Source of the DNA: Verrucomicrobiaceae bacterium
Lineage (GTDB): Bacteria; Verrucomicrobiota; Verrucomicrobiia; Verrucomicrobiales; Verrucomicrobiaceae
Assembly (NCBI GenBank): GCA_024232965.1
Contig: JACKQF010000001.1
Span: 1,302,001 to 1,366,000 of the forward strand
Direction of reading: 5' to 3'
DNA: 64,000 nucleotides
This document shows, piece after piece, positions 37,246 through 46,747 of the stretch (its first letter is position 1; every line of letters begins with the position of its first letter). A model generated the notes under the pieces. That model made no database searches. It saw nothing but the letters and a program-made list of their open reading frames with translations, and had not been told where the DNA came from. A program made the position numbers and the translations under genes.

Positions 37246-38218
37246 TCTCCAGTTCCTTCAAAAATATCTCTGCGGCAGCCGAGATAGGCCCCTTCATTCG
37301 GGCACCTGCTGCCAACCGATGTCCACCGCCCCCAAATTTTGCACACACGGCGGAGACATCCACACGCGCATCTTTTGACCGAGCACTCGCACGGATCTTT
37401 CCATCCGGCATGTCTTCAAAAATCACGGCCGCAACGACGGTATCCACCATTCGCAGCGTATCGATCAGCCCTTCGGTATCCCCAGGCACCATCGCGCAAC
37501 GGACCATCGTCTCATGCGTTAATTGCCAACTCACGATCCGGTTGTTTGAACAGAATTGCATCTCATTCAGCATCGCCCGCATCAGTTCCAAGCGTCGCGC
37601 TGGATAGGTCTGATAGAGCGCCACGCAAAGCCGTGCCGTATCCAGACCGGCGGCCATCATCTCGGCAATGATCTCATGTGTTGCTGGGCTCGTCGCCGGA
37701 TATTGAAACGATCCTGTGTCCGTAGATATCGCTACATACAGGTTCTGACGAATGGCGTCCGTGATCGGCATCCCCTGATGCTTCAGCAGTTCATAGACCA
37801 TTTGCCCCGTCGACGAAGCCGTTGGCTCCACATGCGGCATGTCTCCATATCTGGGATTGCTGCCATGGTGATCGATGTTGATCAGCGTGCCTGCTTTTGC
37901 AAAACATGCACAGGTCTTATCCCCCAGTCGCTCTTGATTCGCCGTATCGAGCGCCACAGCAGCATCGAGATCCAGCGCCACACCATCGGATTGACGGATG
38001 AAACCAACTTCCGGCATAAAGAGCAAGTTCCCCGGAACTTTGTCCTCAAGGATTGCATAAACCTCTTTGCCCATCTCACGAAGACTCAGCGCCAGCCCAA
38101 GCAACGAGCCCACCGCATCGCCATCGGGACGGACATGTGCCGCAACACCGATACGCTGTGCGCTCTTGAGCACAGCCCCTATTTCATCATACGATGACAT
38201 CGCACTTGGGGGATTCAT
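37223..38218 (-). CDS. nrnA: DHH/DHHA1 phosphoesterase (oligoribonuclease / PAP phosphatase, NrnA type)
   Basis: 331 residues from the ATG at 38218; another ATG lies at 38200. DHH motifs are AAHVRPDGDAVGS (D-x-D), ALDTANQ, NIDHHGSNP (DHH) and STDTGSFQYPA. DHHA1 ends with KFGGGGHRLAAGARM. The enzyme degrades short RNA oligomers and 3'-phosphoadenosine 5'-phosphate. It lies between rbfA and truB, its usual place in Gram-positive-like operons. Confidence 0.92.
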   Translation of the reverse strand: MNPPSAMSSYDEIGAVLKSAQRIGVAAHVRPDGDAVGSLLGLALSLREMGKEVYAILEDKVPGNLLFMPEVGFIRQSDGVALDLDAAVALDTANQERLGDKTCACFAKAGTLINIDHHGSNPRYGDMPHVEPTASSTGQMVYELLKHQGMPITDAIRQNLYVAISTDTGSFQYPATSPATHEIIAEMMAAGLDTARLCVALYQTYPARRLELMRAMLNEMQFCSNNRIVSWQLTHETMVRCAMVPGDTEGLIDTLRMVDTVVAAVIFEDMPDGKIRASARSKDARVDVSAVCAKFGGGGHRLAAGARMKGPISAAAEIFLKELENEVRRID

Positions 38219-38237
38219 AGAGTCGTCTGAGCTGCTA

Positions 38238-38633
38238 TCAGCCGTCGATCTTGGTCCCCTGCTCATCGTCGGTCGGCACATCCTCTTCAGGGGCTGGCGG
38301 CGGCAGATTTTCGATCAAATGCAGCACCCGTACTCCACGCTCAACCGAGTGATCCAGGCGGAACAACAGTTGTGGCGAATTGCGGAGAATGACACGCTTG
38401 TAAAGAGAGCGCTGAATCTGGGGGCGGTTTGCCTCCAACTTCTTGATCACCTCTTCTTCATTGCCATCCTTGGCACCCAGAACTCCCAGATAGATGAAGC
38501 ACTGCTTCAAATCCTGAGTGACGACTACATCGTGAATCGTCACGAGTTTACCATTGAAGGTGAAGTCCTTTTCCAAGATTGCACCCAGCTCACGCCGGAT
38601 CAGTTCACGGACGCGTTGAATTCGCAGAGTCAT
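38238..38633 (-). CDS. rbfA: 30S ribosome-binding factor A
   Basis: 131 residues. The N-terminal RIQRVRELIRRELGAILE and KH-like strands (KLVTIHDVVVTQDLKQCFIYL, RSLYKRVILRNSPQLLFRLD) fit RbfA, a 16S maturation factor. The tail is acidic and rich in Pro/Asp/Glu. Starts 79 bp after the infB stop; nrnA begins 19 bp after its stop. Confidence 0.95.
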   Translation of the reverse strand: MTLRIQRVRELIRRELGAILEKDFTFNGKLVTIHDVVVTQDLKQCFIYLGVLGAKDGNEEEVIKKLEANRPQIQRSLYKRVILRNSPQLLFRLDHSVERGVRVLHLIENLPPPAPEEDVPTDDEQGTKIDG

Positions 38634-38712
38634 GGCAGGGAGAGTCGCAAACGTTTGGCAAAGAGGGGGTGGGGCGGCCCCAACAACTCAGTGCCGGACC
38701 AATGAACGTGAA

Positions 38713-41022
38713 TTAGAGTGTTTGTGCGAATTTTTCGAGCGCGTAGCACTCAATGATATCGCCCTCTTCGTAGTCGCTAAAGTTGTGCAGCTTGATACCG
38801 CACTCCAGACCGTTGCGCACTTCGGGGACCTCGTCCTGGAAGCGACGCAGAGTCTCGATGCCACCATCGTAAATCGACTGCCCATCGCGGATGATGCGGG
38901 CGCGTTGCTTGCGGTCAAATTTGCCATCAATAATGGCACAACCCGCAACACGACCACGATTGATCTTGAAGATCTGTTTGACCTTGGCGTGTCCGAGCAC
39001 GGACTCGCGAGTCAGCGGATCCAACAGACCTTCCATGGCCTCTTTGACCTGATCGATCAGTTCGTAGATGATGGAGAACGGTTTCACCTGCACCCCTTCG
39101 CGTTTCGCGACGGCCAAGGCTTTGTTTTCAACCTTCACGTTGAACCCAAGAATGACAGCGTCAGAGGCGCTTGCTAGCAACACGTCGGACTCGTTGATCG
39201 CGCCCACTTCGGCGTGCAGGATATCGAGATTGATCTTGTCACTCTTGATTTCTTTGAGGCTCTTCGAAATCGCTTCCACCGAACCTTGAACATCCGTCTT
39301 GAGGACGACCTTGAGGGCCTTCTTCTGACCATCTTCGATGTTGGCAAAGAGAGATTCCAACGAGGAGCGACGGCGCGTGCCGAGCTTCTTCTGGCGGATT
39401 TCTTCCTGGCGTTCTTCACTCAGGCGCTTCACGGACTTCTCATTGTCCATGACCACAAGTTCGTCACCCACATGTGGCATATCGCTGAAGCCGACCACCT
39501 CAGCAGGCATGCCGGGGCGGACTTCCTTGATTTGCTCTCCCATGTCGTTGATCAGCGCTCTGACTTTGCCCCAGTATGGGCCACAGATGAACGACTGTCC
39601 CGCCTTCAGCGTGCCTTGACGCACGATCACAGTCGCCACCGGTCCTTTGCCAGTCACCATGGCGGACTCGATCACCGTTGCACGTGCGGGTGCCTTCGGA
39701 TCGGCTTTCAATTCCAAAACTTCTGCCTGCAATGACATGGTCTCCAGGAGGTCATTGATGCCAATTCCCTTGGTCGCGGAGACTTCGAGACACTCGGTTG
39801 ACCCACCCCAATCGACAGGCGCTAGCCCCGCATCCTGGAGTTGCCCCTTCACCCGCATGATATTCGCCCCGGGGGTATCGATCTTATTCAAGGCCACCAT
39901 CAGCGTCACACCAGCAGCACGAGCATGGGCAAGGGCTTCCTTGGTCTGCGGCATCATACCGTCATCTGCAGCAATGACCAGCACTACGATGTCCGTGACG
40001 TTCGCACCACGGGCACGCATTTCGGAGAAAGCGGCGTGACCAGGGGTATCAATAAAGGTAATCGGGCGACCGTTGTGCACGATGCTGTAGGCACCGATGT
40101 GTTGCGTGATACCGCCAGCTTCGCCGCGAACGACGGTGGTCTTGCGGATCGCATCCATTAGCGATGTCTTGCCATGGTCAACGTGACCCATGAATGTGAT
40201 GATCGGCGCACGCAGTTCGAGCTTATCTTCCTCGATCTCCTCCGGCACAGGCGCTGGTGGCTCGACAGGCACTTCCTCGACCTTATGCACGCCCGCACCT
40301 TTTTCGCGGCGCTCGCGCTCAAGCTTAAAGCCATGCTTCTCGCACACCTTTTCAGCCACTTCGACATCGATGGCTTTCTCTGGATTGGCAAAGACTTTGA
40401 AGGCGATCAGGTCCTTGATGACCACGAATGGCTTCAATCCAATCTTTTCCGCCAATTCTTTGACGATGATTGGCGGCTTCAGATGGACGATTTTCTCTCC
40501 CGTCTCGGACAGCTCAAAGTCAGCCACAAGGTCCTCCACCTTAGGCGGCGGTGCCTGCACAACGACCGGTGCGGCGAGGACCTGATCCTGCTCCTTCAAC
40601 AAAGAGATCGGCGGCAGCGCAGACGTGGAAGTGGTGCCATCAGACTCTGCAGCAGGGCGACGACGCACTTTCGGCTTATCGTCGTCCTCGAAAAGATTGA
40701 GAGCCTCTTTCTTGGCTTGATCCAGAGTTTTCTTCGCTGGCTCAGGCTCGGCGTTAGCGGATTCCGCAGCTTTGGTCGCCTTAGGTGCTGGCTTTGGTTT
40801 GGCCCCTAGCGGCGGCAGTGTACTGCCCTCCCTTTGTGGCGCTCTCTTTTTCGGAGTCGTATCCTTCTCCTCGATCAGAGACAAAACCTCCTTGTTCTTG
40901 GGCGATGCCACTTTTTTTGCGGGCTTAGCCGGAGCCTCGTCGCTCTGATCACCGGCCTCCGGACGCTTGGTGCGCGAGGTGGATTTACCGGAATCTGAAG
41001 ATGATGAGGAACGGGAAGGCAT
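38713..41022 (-). CDS. infB: Translation initiation factor IF-2
   Basis: 769 residues. A long, disordered Ser/Lys/Pro/Ala/Glu-rich N-terminal region (about 1-180) precedes an IF2 N-domain-like stretch and the GTPase: G1 FMGHVDHGKTSLMDAIR, G3 FIDTPGHAAFSEMRARGA, G4 VALNKIDTPGAN. Beta-barrel domains and the fMet-tRNA-binding C2 domain follow. Positioned between nusA and rbfA as in other bacteria. Confidence 0.97.
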   Translation of the reverse strand: MPSRSSSSSDSGKSTSRTKRPEAGDQSDEAPAKPAKKVASPKNKEVLSLIEEKDTTPKKRAPQREGSTLPPLGAKPKPAPKATKAAESANAEPEPAKKTLDQAKKEALNLFEDDDKPKVRRRPAAESDGTTSTSALPPISLLKEQDQVLAAPVVVQAPPPKVEDLVADFELSETGEKIVHLKPPIIVKELAEKIGLKPFVVIKDLIAFKVFANPEKAIDVEVAEKVCEKHGFKLERERREKGAGVHKVEEVPVEPPAPVPEEIEEDKLELRAPIITFMGHVDHGKTSLMDAIRKTTVVRGEAGGITQHIGAYSIVHNGRPITFIDTPGHAAFSEMRARGANVTDIVVLVIAADDGMMPQTKEALAHARAAGVTLMVALNKIDTPGANIMRVKGQLQDAGLAPVDWGGSTECLEVSATKGIGINDLLETMSLQAEVLELKADPKAPARATVIESAMVTGKGPVATVIVRQGTLKAGQSFICGPYWGKVRALINDMGEQIKEVRPGMPAEVVGFSDMPHVGDELVVMDNEKSVKRLSEERQEEIRQKKLGTRRRSSLESLFANIEDGQKKALKVVLKTDVQGSVEAISKSLKEIKSDKINLDILHAEVGAINESDVLLASASDAVILGFNVKVENKALAVAKREGVQVKPFSIIYELIDQVKEAMEGLLDPLTRESVLGHAKVKQIFKINRGRVAGCAIIDGKFDRKQRARIIRDGQSIYDGGIETLRRFQDEVPEVRNGLECGIKLHNFSDYEEGDIIECYALEKFAQTL

Positions 41023-41108
41023 GCGGTGTCTTTTGGGTCAGAATCGAGTCTGGTCGGGGGTGTACGGTTGAAAAATGAACGGTGTATTACGCAGAGAGCG
41101 CCGCGTTA

Positions 41109-42374
41109 TTACGACTTGGCACCCTCTTCAGCCTCGTGGGCCTGGGCACGAGCGACAATTTGCTCAGCGAGAGCAAGGTCGCCACCAAGAACTTCCGCCA
41201 CGTCATCGACGCCAGCGTAAGCAAAAGTACGGAGATCACCAAAACCGCCTTCGGTCAGCAATCGTGCGGTCTCTGCATCAATCTGCAGGACGCCCTGAAG
41301 TCCGGAAACAGCAGTGCCCATCTGGCCCTCAAAGACCTCGGATGCGTGCTCATCCTTCTCAATGATCAAATCCATTCCCACCAGGCGGGACGTCAGGCGT
41401 GCATTCTGGCCACGACGACCGATCGCCTTGGATAGATCTTCCTCACTCACCGTCAGGCGTGCTTCCTGGCGATCTTCATTCACATGGATCGACAACACCT
41501 TGATTGGCTTCAGCGCCTCACGAATGAACTCGGCAGGATCCGATTTCCAGCGGATGATATCCACCTTCTCATTGTTCAGCTCGCGAACAATGTTCTTCAC
41601 GCGTGCACCGCGCACACCAACACAGGCGCCCACAGGATCAACCTTTTCGTCAGCACTATGCACAGCAACCTTGGTGCGGTAGCCAGCTTCGCGAGCGATG
41701 CTAGCGATCTCAACGGTGCGGTCACCGATCTCGCTCACTTCAAATTCAAACAAGCGGCGAACGAAGTTTGGGTGAGCGCGAGAGAGGATGATTTCCGGGC
41801 CACGGGAGCTGTCTTTTTCAACGGCCTTCACGTAAAAACGCATGCGATCGCCGGGCGTGTAATCCTCAGTCGTCACGCGCTCCTTAGAGGTCATGACGCC
41901 TTCGAACTTGCCGAGATCCACGACCACGTCGGACTTGTCAAACCGACGCACAACGCCGTTCACCACGTCACCCGTGCGATCCTTAAACTCGTCATAGAGG
42001 TTTTCCTTCTCAGCCAAACGAAGACGCTGAAGCATTGTCTGCTTTGCCGTTTGCGCGGCAATGCGGCCCATATTCTTCGGCGTAACTTCCAGGTCGATTT
42101 CGTCGCCTTCTTGGGCGTCTTTTTTCAGCATCCGCGCCTTAGCCAGCGGGATCTGCTCAAATGGGTTCTCTACGTGCTCCGATGCCAGCAGCTTTGCCCA
42201 TGCTTTGATCGTCCCCTTGTCGGGATCAATCTCGATCCGCAGCTCGCGCGCCGGACCGATGCTTCGCTTGGACGCAGCCAGCAATGCCTGTGAGAGGGCC
42301 TCGACCATTTTATTCCGGTCGATTCCTTTCTCTTTCTCGTAGTAGTCGAAAAGTGCTTTAAGTTCGCTGATCAT
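41109..42374 (-). CDS. nusA: Transcription termination/antitermination factor NusA
   Basis: 421 residues. N-terminal RNA polymerase-binding domain (ISELKALFDYYEKEKGIDRNK), S1 domain (VNGVVRRFDKSDVVVDLGKFE), KH1 and KH2 (VGACVGVRGARVKNIVRELNNE, SKAIGRRGQNARLTSRL). The C-terminus ends with a single helix-hairpin-helix-like segment (RLLTEGGFGDLRTFAYAG) rather than the two acidic repeats of E. coli. The ATG at 42374 follows AGAGG at a good distance. infB follows after 86 bp; ylxR, often between them, is absent, and no rimP is upstream. Confidence 0.96.
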   Translation of the reverse strand: MISELKALFDYYEKEKGIDRNKMVEALSQALLAASKRSIGPARELRIEIDPDKGTIKAWAKLLASEHVENPFEQIPLAKARMLKKDAQEGDEIDLEVTPKNMGRIAAQTAKQTMLQRLRLAEKENLYDEFKDRTGDVVNGVVRRFDKSDVVVDLGKFEGVMTSKERVTTEDYTPGDRMRFYVKAVEKDSSRGPEIILSRAHPNFVRRLFEFEVSEIGDRTVEIASIAREAGYRTKVAVHSADEKVDPVGACVGVRGARVKNIVRELNNEKVDIIRWKSDPAEFIREALKPIKVLSIHVNEDRQEARLTVSEEDLSKAIGRRGQNARLTSRLVGMDLIIEKDEHASEVFEGQMGTAVSGLQGVLQIDAETARLLTEGGFGDLRTFAYAGVDDVAEVLGGDLALAEQIVARAQAHEAEEGAKS

Positions 42375-42396
42375 AAACCTCTGCCGCCCCCTGAAC

Positions 42397-42419
42397 AAAA
42401 AAGAGCGGGGAAACCCCAC
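42397..42419 (-). terminator. Terminator/attenuator-like hairpin in the nusA leader
   Basis: On the minus strand a 6-bp stem (GTGGGG with CCCCGC, one G-T pair) with a TTT loop is followed by TCTTTTTT. It ends 22 nt before the nusA ATG. The stem is short, so its strength is uncertain. If used, it would terminate in the leader of the nusA operon, or end an upstream transcript. Confidence 0.4.
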
Positions 42420-42925
42420 CCTTTGCCAAAAGCACCAGAGCTAAAGACTATTTGTCCGGAAAACGGAACCGTTCATCTTACCAGTTCTGCTGAAGGCATC
42501 AAGCACAAATCATCTTCATTTTACCGAGAGGCTAAGCTTCTTTGCCAGAAAATGGCGTTTCCCCTCTCGGTTCTGCCGACCGAAAGTCCACAAGCCCTAC
42601 GGAGAGTGGCACCGGGTAGGCCGCGGCCGAAGCTCCCGCCACCACCAAACTGGCCACACGAAGTTCGAAATATAAGACACGCCATCGCAAATTGTGAAAA
42701 CGCTTTGATGCCGATTTCAGCTCCAGCGGATTTAGGGAGGTCATCAGATGAAGAGACGATACGAATCTGTGAGCCTGCCAATATTTGCTTCAAATCACGA
42801 AACTTTGTGTCGGCAGCCACAACAAAAGCGCCCCATTGCCTACAATGCCCATCGACAAAATAGAAATAACTTGCCTGCACCGCGTTTGTCAGCAACTTCC
42901 ACGCCAGTCTCTAGCTCGCACCCCC
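42420..42925. other. About 500-bp region with no convincing gene between nusA and the SLC13 permease
   Basis: The stretch holds the nusA leader hairpin at its left edge and must contain the divergent promoters for nusA and the permease. Short minus-strand reading frames at 42532-42744 (70 residues, with a hydrophobic run VLYFELRVASLVVAGASAAA) and 42521-42895 (124 residues) exist, but neither has a ribosome-binding site or a recognisable family. I do not annotate them as genes. No rimP-like sequence was seen here. Confidence 0.5.
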
Positions 42926-44716
42926 TTGCCCATCGACCCACAACACTTCGTCGCTCTCGCCATCATCGGCTTGCTCTTTGTCGCACTCCTCAAGGAATGG
43001 CTAGAGCCGGACATTGCGGCCTGGACCGCTGTGATCGTCATCCTCGCCTTTGGGCTGTTGCCGATGAGCAAAGCCCTAGCCGCGCTGGCGAACCCTGCCC
43101 CGGTAACGGTAGCCAGCATGTTCATCCTGGGCACTGCGCTGGAGCGAACCGGCGTGGTTGCGGTAATTGGGCATTCGTTGGGGCGTTTCGGCGGAAAATC
43201 TGAGCTGGGGCTATTGCTCGTCTTCTGTATTTTCGCATGCGGCGTTTCTGCATTTCTAAACAACACCGCCGTCGTGGCCGTGCTCATGCCGGTGGCAGTC
43301 GGCCTGGCCAAACAGGCGCGCATTTCGCCTTCCAAATTACTCCTTCCCTTGAGCTACGCCGCTATTCTCGGTGGAACCTGCACACTCATTGGCACCTCTA
43401 CCAATCTGGCCGTGCAAGGGGTGCTACGCGACAAGGGCGAGCCCCTGCTGAGCATGTTCGAGTTTAGCAAACTTGGCGTCATCTACGCAGCGATCGGCAT
43501 CACCTACCTCGCCCTAGTCGGCCGAAAGTTGCTGCCGGACCACGGACTCGAGCCTGAAACTGAGACCGAAACTCCCCTACCCGCCCTGACGCAGTTCGTC
43601 GTCACCCCCCAATCACCGTTGATCGGCCAAACACTGGTTGGCACGCTGCTGAAGCGCTTCCCCGGACTCGACGTCCTAGAGGTTCGACGCCGCGGGGTGC
43701 CGTTGCAGGAGCGCCTCGACGCCCTCGGGATCCGCGCCGGAGACCGCCTCCTACTCACGGAGAGCGAGGTCGGCTCTGGCTACCAGGACGCGCTGAAGTC
43801 AGTCGCCGCTGCGATGGGCCTGGAGTCCCTGGAATCCCGCGAGCACAGCGCGGTGGAGGCAATCGTTGGCTCCGATTCAAGTCTGATCGACACCGAGATC
43901 GGCGCAGCCAGATTTCGCCAACGCTTTGCGGTGCGCGTTTCCAAAGTCATCCGCGATGGCGAACCCCTCTCCGGCGATCTCAGCCAAGTCACCCTCTGCG
44001 CCGGAGATCAGATCCACCTTTCGGGTCCGACCGAAGGCCTGCAGCGCTTGATGGCAGAGACGGAACTCGTCAACGTCCAGACCGATGCCCCCCTCCCCCG
44101 CTTGAATCGCGCTGGTTGGATTGCCGCCTCCACCTTCGGCGTCTTCGTGCTCGGCTCCAGCTTTCACGATCTCTGGCCCGAGATCTTCAAATTGCCAACC
44201 GAAGGCATGGCCATCGCCTGCGTGCTGGCACTGGTGATGACTCGCTCTCTTGAGCACAAGGAACTCTATCAGTGCGTCAACTGGTCCATCGTTTTCCTCA
44301 TCTCCGGTATGCTCATCGTCGGCGCAATGCTGGAGCACACCGGCACCGCAGCGATGATGGCAGAGACCATGGCCCAAGGCCTCCAGGGAGCCCCCGGCTG
44401 GATGGTTCTCTGCATCACCTACTTTGCGGCGATGGTATTGACGGAGCTCATCAGCAACAACGCCGTCGCCGCCATGATGACCCCGGTTGTCATCCACCTT
44501 TCCCACCAGCTCCATCTGTCGCCACGACCCATGATCATGGCCGTCATCTTTGCGGCCAGCGCCAGTTTCTCTACCCCCGTTGGCTACCAAACCAACACCT
44601 TCATCTATGGCGCAGGCGGCTACCGATTCGCAGACTTCTTCCGCGTCGGCATCCCACTCAATCTCACGCTGTGGATCGTCGCGACAATCCTGATTCCCTA
44701 CTTCTGGCCGCTTTAG
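42926..44716 (+). CDS. SLC13/DASS-family anion permease with central TrkA-C (RCK_C) domains
   Basis: 596 residues if started at TTG 42926; an ATG at 42845 and a longer frame from 42785 are possible. Transmembrane segments start HFVALAIIGLLFVALL. FLNNTAVVAVLMPVAVGLA and LISNNAVAAMMTPVVIHLS are the twin SNT-type motifs of the family. Between the halves (about 210-380) are two RCK_C-like domains. The family moves di- and tricarboxylates or sulfate, usually with Na+; this subgroup with RCK_C domains is often called sulfate permease. Last 4 bp overlap the stop of the converging gene. Confidence 0.85.
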   Translation: MPIDPQHFVALAIIGLLFVALLKEWLEPDIAAWTAVIVILAFGLLPMSKALAALANPAPVTVASMFILGTALERTGVVAVIGHSLGRFGGKSELGLLLVFCIFACGVSAFLNNTAVVAVLMPVAVGLAKQARISPSKLLLPLSYAAILGGTCTLIGTSTNLAVQGVLRDKGEPLLSMFEFSKLGVIYAAIGITYLALVGRKLLPDHGLEPETETETPLPALTQFVVTPQSPLIGQTLVGTLLKRFPGLDVLEVRRRGVPLQERLDALGIRAGDRLLLTESEVGSGYQDALKSVAAAMGLESLESREHSAVEAIVGSDSSLIDTEIGAARFRQRFAVRVSKVIRDGEPLSGDLSQVTLCAGDQIHLSGPTEGLQRLMAETELVNVQTDAPLPRLNRAGWIAASTFGVFVLGSSFHDLWPEIFKLPTEGMAIACVLALVMTRSLEHKELYQCVNWSIVFLISGMLIVGAMLEHTGTAAMMAETMAQGLQGAPGWMVLCITYFAAMVLTELISNNAVAAMMTPVVIHLSHQLHLSPRPMIMAVIFAASASFSTPVGYQTNTFIYGAGGYRFADFFRVGIPLNLTLWIVATILIPYFWPL

Positions 44717-45453
44717 CCTGCCTTCGACTGGCCCTTCTGGCGACGCTGACTCCAGCGTACGATGAAGACCAGGACCGCTAGCACCGCCGCGATCAGCAGC
44801 GTCTTCTGATCAATAAAAGACAGCATCGGATCGGAAGCATCGGATGGCACCTCGTCCTTCGCCACGATCACCGGTGGGGCATCCACCAGCGCGTGACCTG
44901 TGCGAATATCCAGGGGAAAACTATCCTCACCTGGGAACAGCACCTGCAGCCGCCCCACGTCCTTGCCGCGCACCCGGTTCTGGAACAGCACGCTTAGAGT
45001 CCGGTAGTTCAGCGCGCGAATGCGATAGGCCTTTACGTCCTCACCAAACTTCCCTTTCCACGCACCCGTGATCATCACAGGATCCTCTGGGGCCTTCAGT
45101 TCAGCCCCGTCCAGAGTCGTAAACGTCCATTCAAACTCAGGCTTAAATGGACCCGTCGGGTCGTAGATAAACTCCACGGCAGCCGCCACATAGTCCGCCG
45201 CTTTTTGCTTTAACTGAGCCTGCTTGTCCTCTTTGAAGAACGGCAGATCCGCATTCGTGACGTAGGGAGCCACGTTCGGATCCTCCTCAAAACAGCGCGG
45301 ATCGATCTCCACATGGATGGAGACATCGCCGCTCTCCTCAAACACCGCCCGGACCGGAACATCAGGCAGCGGATGCGCCCAGGCTAAGGGGCCAATCAGA
45401 AAACCCGCAAGAACAGGCAGAAGGGAGAAAAAGAAGCGCATCGGGTCCAGCAT
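44713..45453 (-). CDS. Exported, C-terminally anchored protein, unknown
   Basis: 246 residues; an ATG four codons in (45441) gives a more typical signal peptide, MRFFFSLLPVLAGFLIGPLA. After a His/Pro start (HPLPDVPVRAVFEES) it has a single domain of beta character, and a C-terminal transmembrane helix (KTLLIAAVLAVLVFIVRW) followed by a basic tail (SQRRQKGQSK). It is therefore anchored with the bulk outside the cytoplasm. No family recognised. It converges on the SLC13 gene with a 4-bp stop overlap. Confidence 0.75.
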   Translation of the reverse strand: MLDPMRFFFSLLPVLAGFLIGPLAWAHPLPDVPVRAVFEESGDVSIHVEIDPRCFEEDPNVAPYVTNADLPFFKEDKQAQLKQKAADYVAAAVEFIYDPTGPFKPEFEWTFTTLDGAELKAPEDPVMITGAWKGKFGEDVKAYRIRALNYRTLSVLFQNRVRGKDVGRLQVLFPGEDSFPLDIRTGHALVDAPPVIVAKDEVPSDASDPMLSFIDQKTLLIAAVLAVLVFIVRWSQRRQKGQSKAG

Positions 45454-45590
45454 GGCACAGTGGCGCGGGGGAACTCCAACAAAATTTCGCGGTTCTTCAC
45501 TTTAGTCTTGCCGAAAGTGCCCCGACTGACGTTCTATTAACCGATACCGTCGCAGAAAAAAATCCGCACGGAGTCCCCATCTAACTAAAC

Positions 45591-45857
45591 ATGAAAAGCA
45601 TCCTCACCATCATCGCACTCATCGGCTTCGCCGGTGGTTCAGCATTCGCCGGTTGCGGCAAGACCGTTACTGACACAGGCAAGCTGAAGTCCTTCGACAA
45701 GGATTCCAAGGCCCTCGTCATCGAAGTTGGCGGCAAAGAAGTCACCCGCACCCTCACGGCAGCAGCCAAGGGCGCCGATGACGCAGAAAAGCTCGTCGGT
45801 AAGAAAGTGACCGTCGTCAGCTCCCACAACAAAGTGGAATCCCTCGCCAAGGGCTGA
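45591..45857 (+). CDS. Small exported protein, unknown
   Basis: 88 residues. A clear signal peptide (MKSILTIIALIGFAGGSAFA) precedes a mature part of about 68 residues with a single Cys in AGCGKTVTDTG. The rest (KSFDKDSKALVIEVGGKEVT, GKKVTVVSSHNKVESLAKG) looks like two short OB-type beta hairpins. No family recognised. A strong terminator follows directly, so it is a monocistronic unit. Confidence 0.85.
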   Translation: MKSILTIIALIGFAGGSAFAGCGKTVTDTGKLKSFDKDSKALVIEVGGKEVTRTLTAAAKGADDAEKLVGKKVTVVSSHNKVESLAKG

Positions 45858-45884
45858 TCCATCCGTTGTAGATTCTTCTACGAG

Positions 45885-45910
45885 GCCCGGAGGCAACTCC
45901 GGGCTTTTTT
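45885..45910 (+). terminator. Intrinsic terminator after the small exported protein
   Basis: A perfect 8-bp stem GCCCGGAG / CTCCGGGC with a GCAA tetraloop is followed by six T, 27 nt after the stop codon. Confidence 0.95.
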
Positions 45911-46015
45911 GTGCCCTCACATCGAGCCCCAGCAAAGCCACCCGCCCAATCAACCGCCACATTCACGATGGGTTTGTCGAAATAGTGCCCTCACGTCCGC
46001 GTTTCACTCCACCTC

Positions 46016-46696
46016 ATGCTGAAAACCAACCTTTTTCTCGCCCTCACCGCCCTCGCCATCGCCCCGCTTCATGCTGAAGACGCCGCCTGGACCCCTCTCT
46101 TTAACGGCAAAGACCTTACCGGCTGGGAACAGCACAGCGGCAAGGCCGAATACCGCGTCGAAGACGGCTGCGTCGTCGGCAAGACCGTCGCAGGCACCGG
46201 AAATTCCTTCATGTGCACCACCAAGCAGTACGGGAATTTCATCCTCGAGTTCGAATTCAAAGTGCCTGCGGGCATGAACTCCGGCGTCCAGTTCCGCAGT
46301 CAATACTACACGACCGACACGGAGGTCGAGATCGCCGGGAAGAAGAAAAAATTCCCCGCCGACCGCGTGCACGGTTACCAGTTCGAGATCGATCCCTCCA
46401 CCCGCGCCTGGACCGCTGGCGTTTACGACGAAGCTCGTCGCGGCTGGCTCAATGACCTGAAGGACAACGAAGCCGCTCGCAAGGCCTTCAAAGCCGAGGA
46501 GTGGAACAAGGCCCGCATCGAGTGCAATGGCGACTCCATCAAGACCTTCCTCAACGGAGTCCCCGCCGCCGACCTCAAGGACAGCCTCACCCCCAAGGGC
46601 CTCATCGCCCTCCAAGTGCACGGCATTGGCAAAAATGCGGAAGCCGCAGGCAAAGAGATCCGCTGGCGCAATATTCGCATCCAGGAACTGCCATAA
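46016..46696 (+). CDS. Secreted DUF1080 / 3-keto-disaccharide hydrolase domain protein (first of a pair)
   Basis: 226 residues. Signal peptide (LKTNLFLALTALAIAPLHA). The DUF1080 core shows WTPLFNGKDLTGWEQHSGKAEYRVEDG, then GNFILEFEFKVPAGMNSGVQFRSQY, GYQFEIDPSTRAWTAGVYDEARRGW, and the terminal EIRWRNIRIQEL. The fold is a lectin-like beta sandwich; some members hydrolyse 3-keto-glycosides. The paralogue at 46748 follows in the same direction, 51 bp later, and the two may form one transcript ending at 47475. Confidence 0.88.
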   Translation: MLKTNLFLALTALAIAPLHAEDAAWTPLFNGKDLTGWEQHSGKAEYRVEDGCVVGKTVAGTGNSFMCTTKQYGNFILEFEFKVPAGMNSGVQFRSQYYTTDTEVEIAGKKKKFPADRVHGYQFEIDPSTRAWTAGVYDEARRGWLNDLKDNEAARKAFKAEEWNKARIECNGDSIKTFLNGVPAADLKDSLTPKGLIALQVHGIGKNAEAAGKEIRWRNIRIQELP

Positions 46697-46747
46697 GCCT
46701 CAGCCCCTCACACCTTCCCACCCCCAATCCCCATCCACCATCCCATC

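Noticed and set aside
42521..42895. 124-codon minus-strand frame as a rimP gene upstream of nusA
   Set aside because: No RimP motif, no ribosome-binding site, and the nusA leader lies at its downstream edge.
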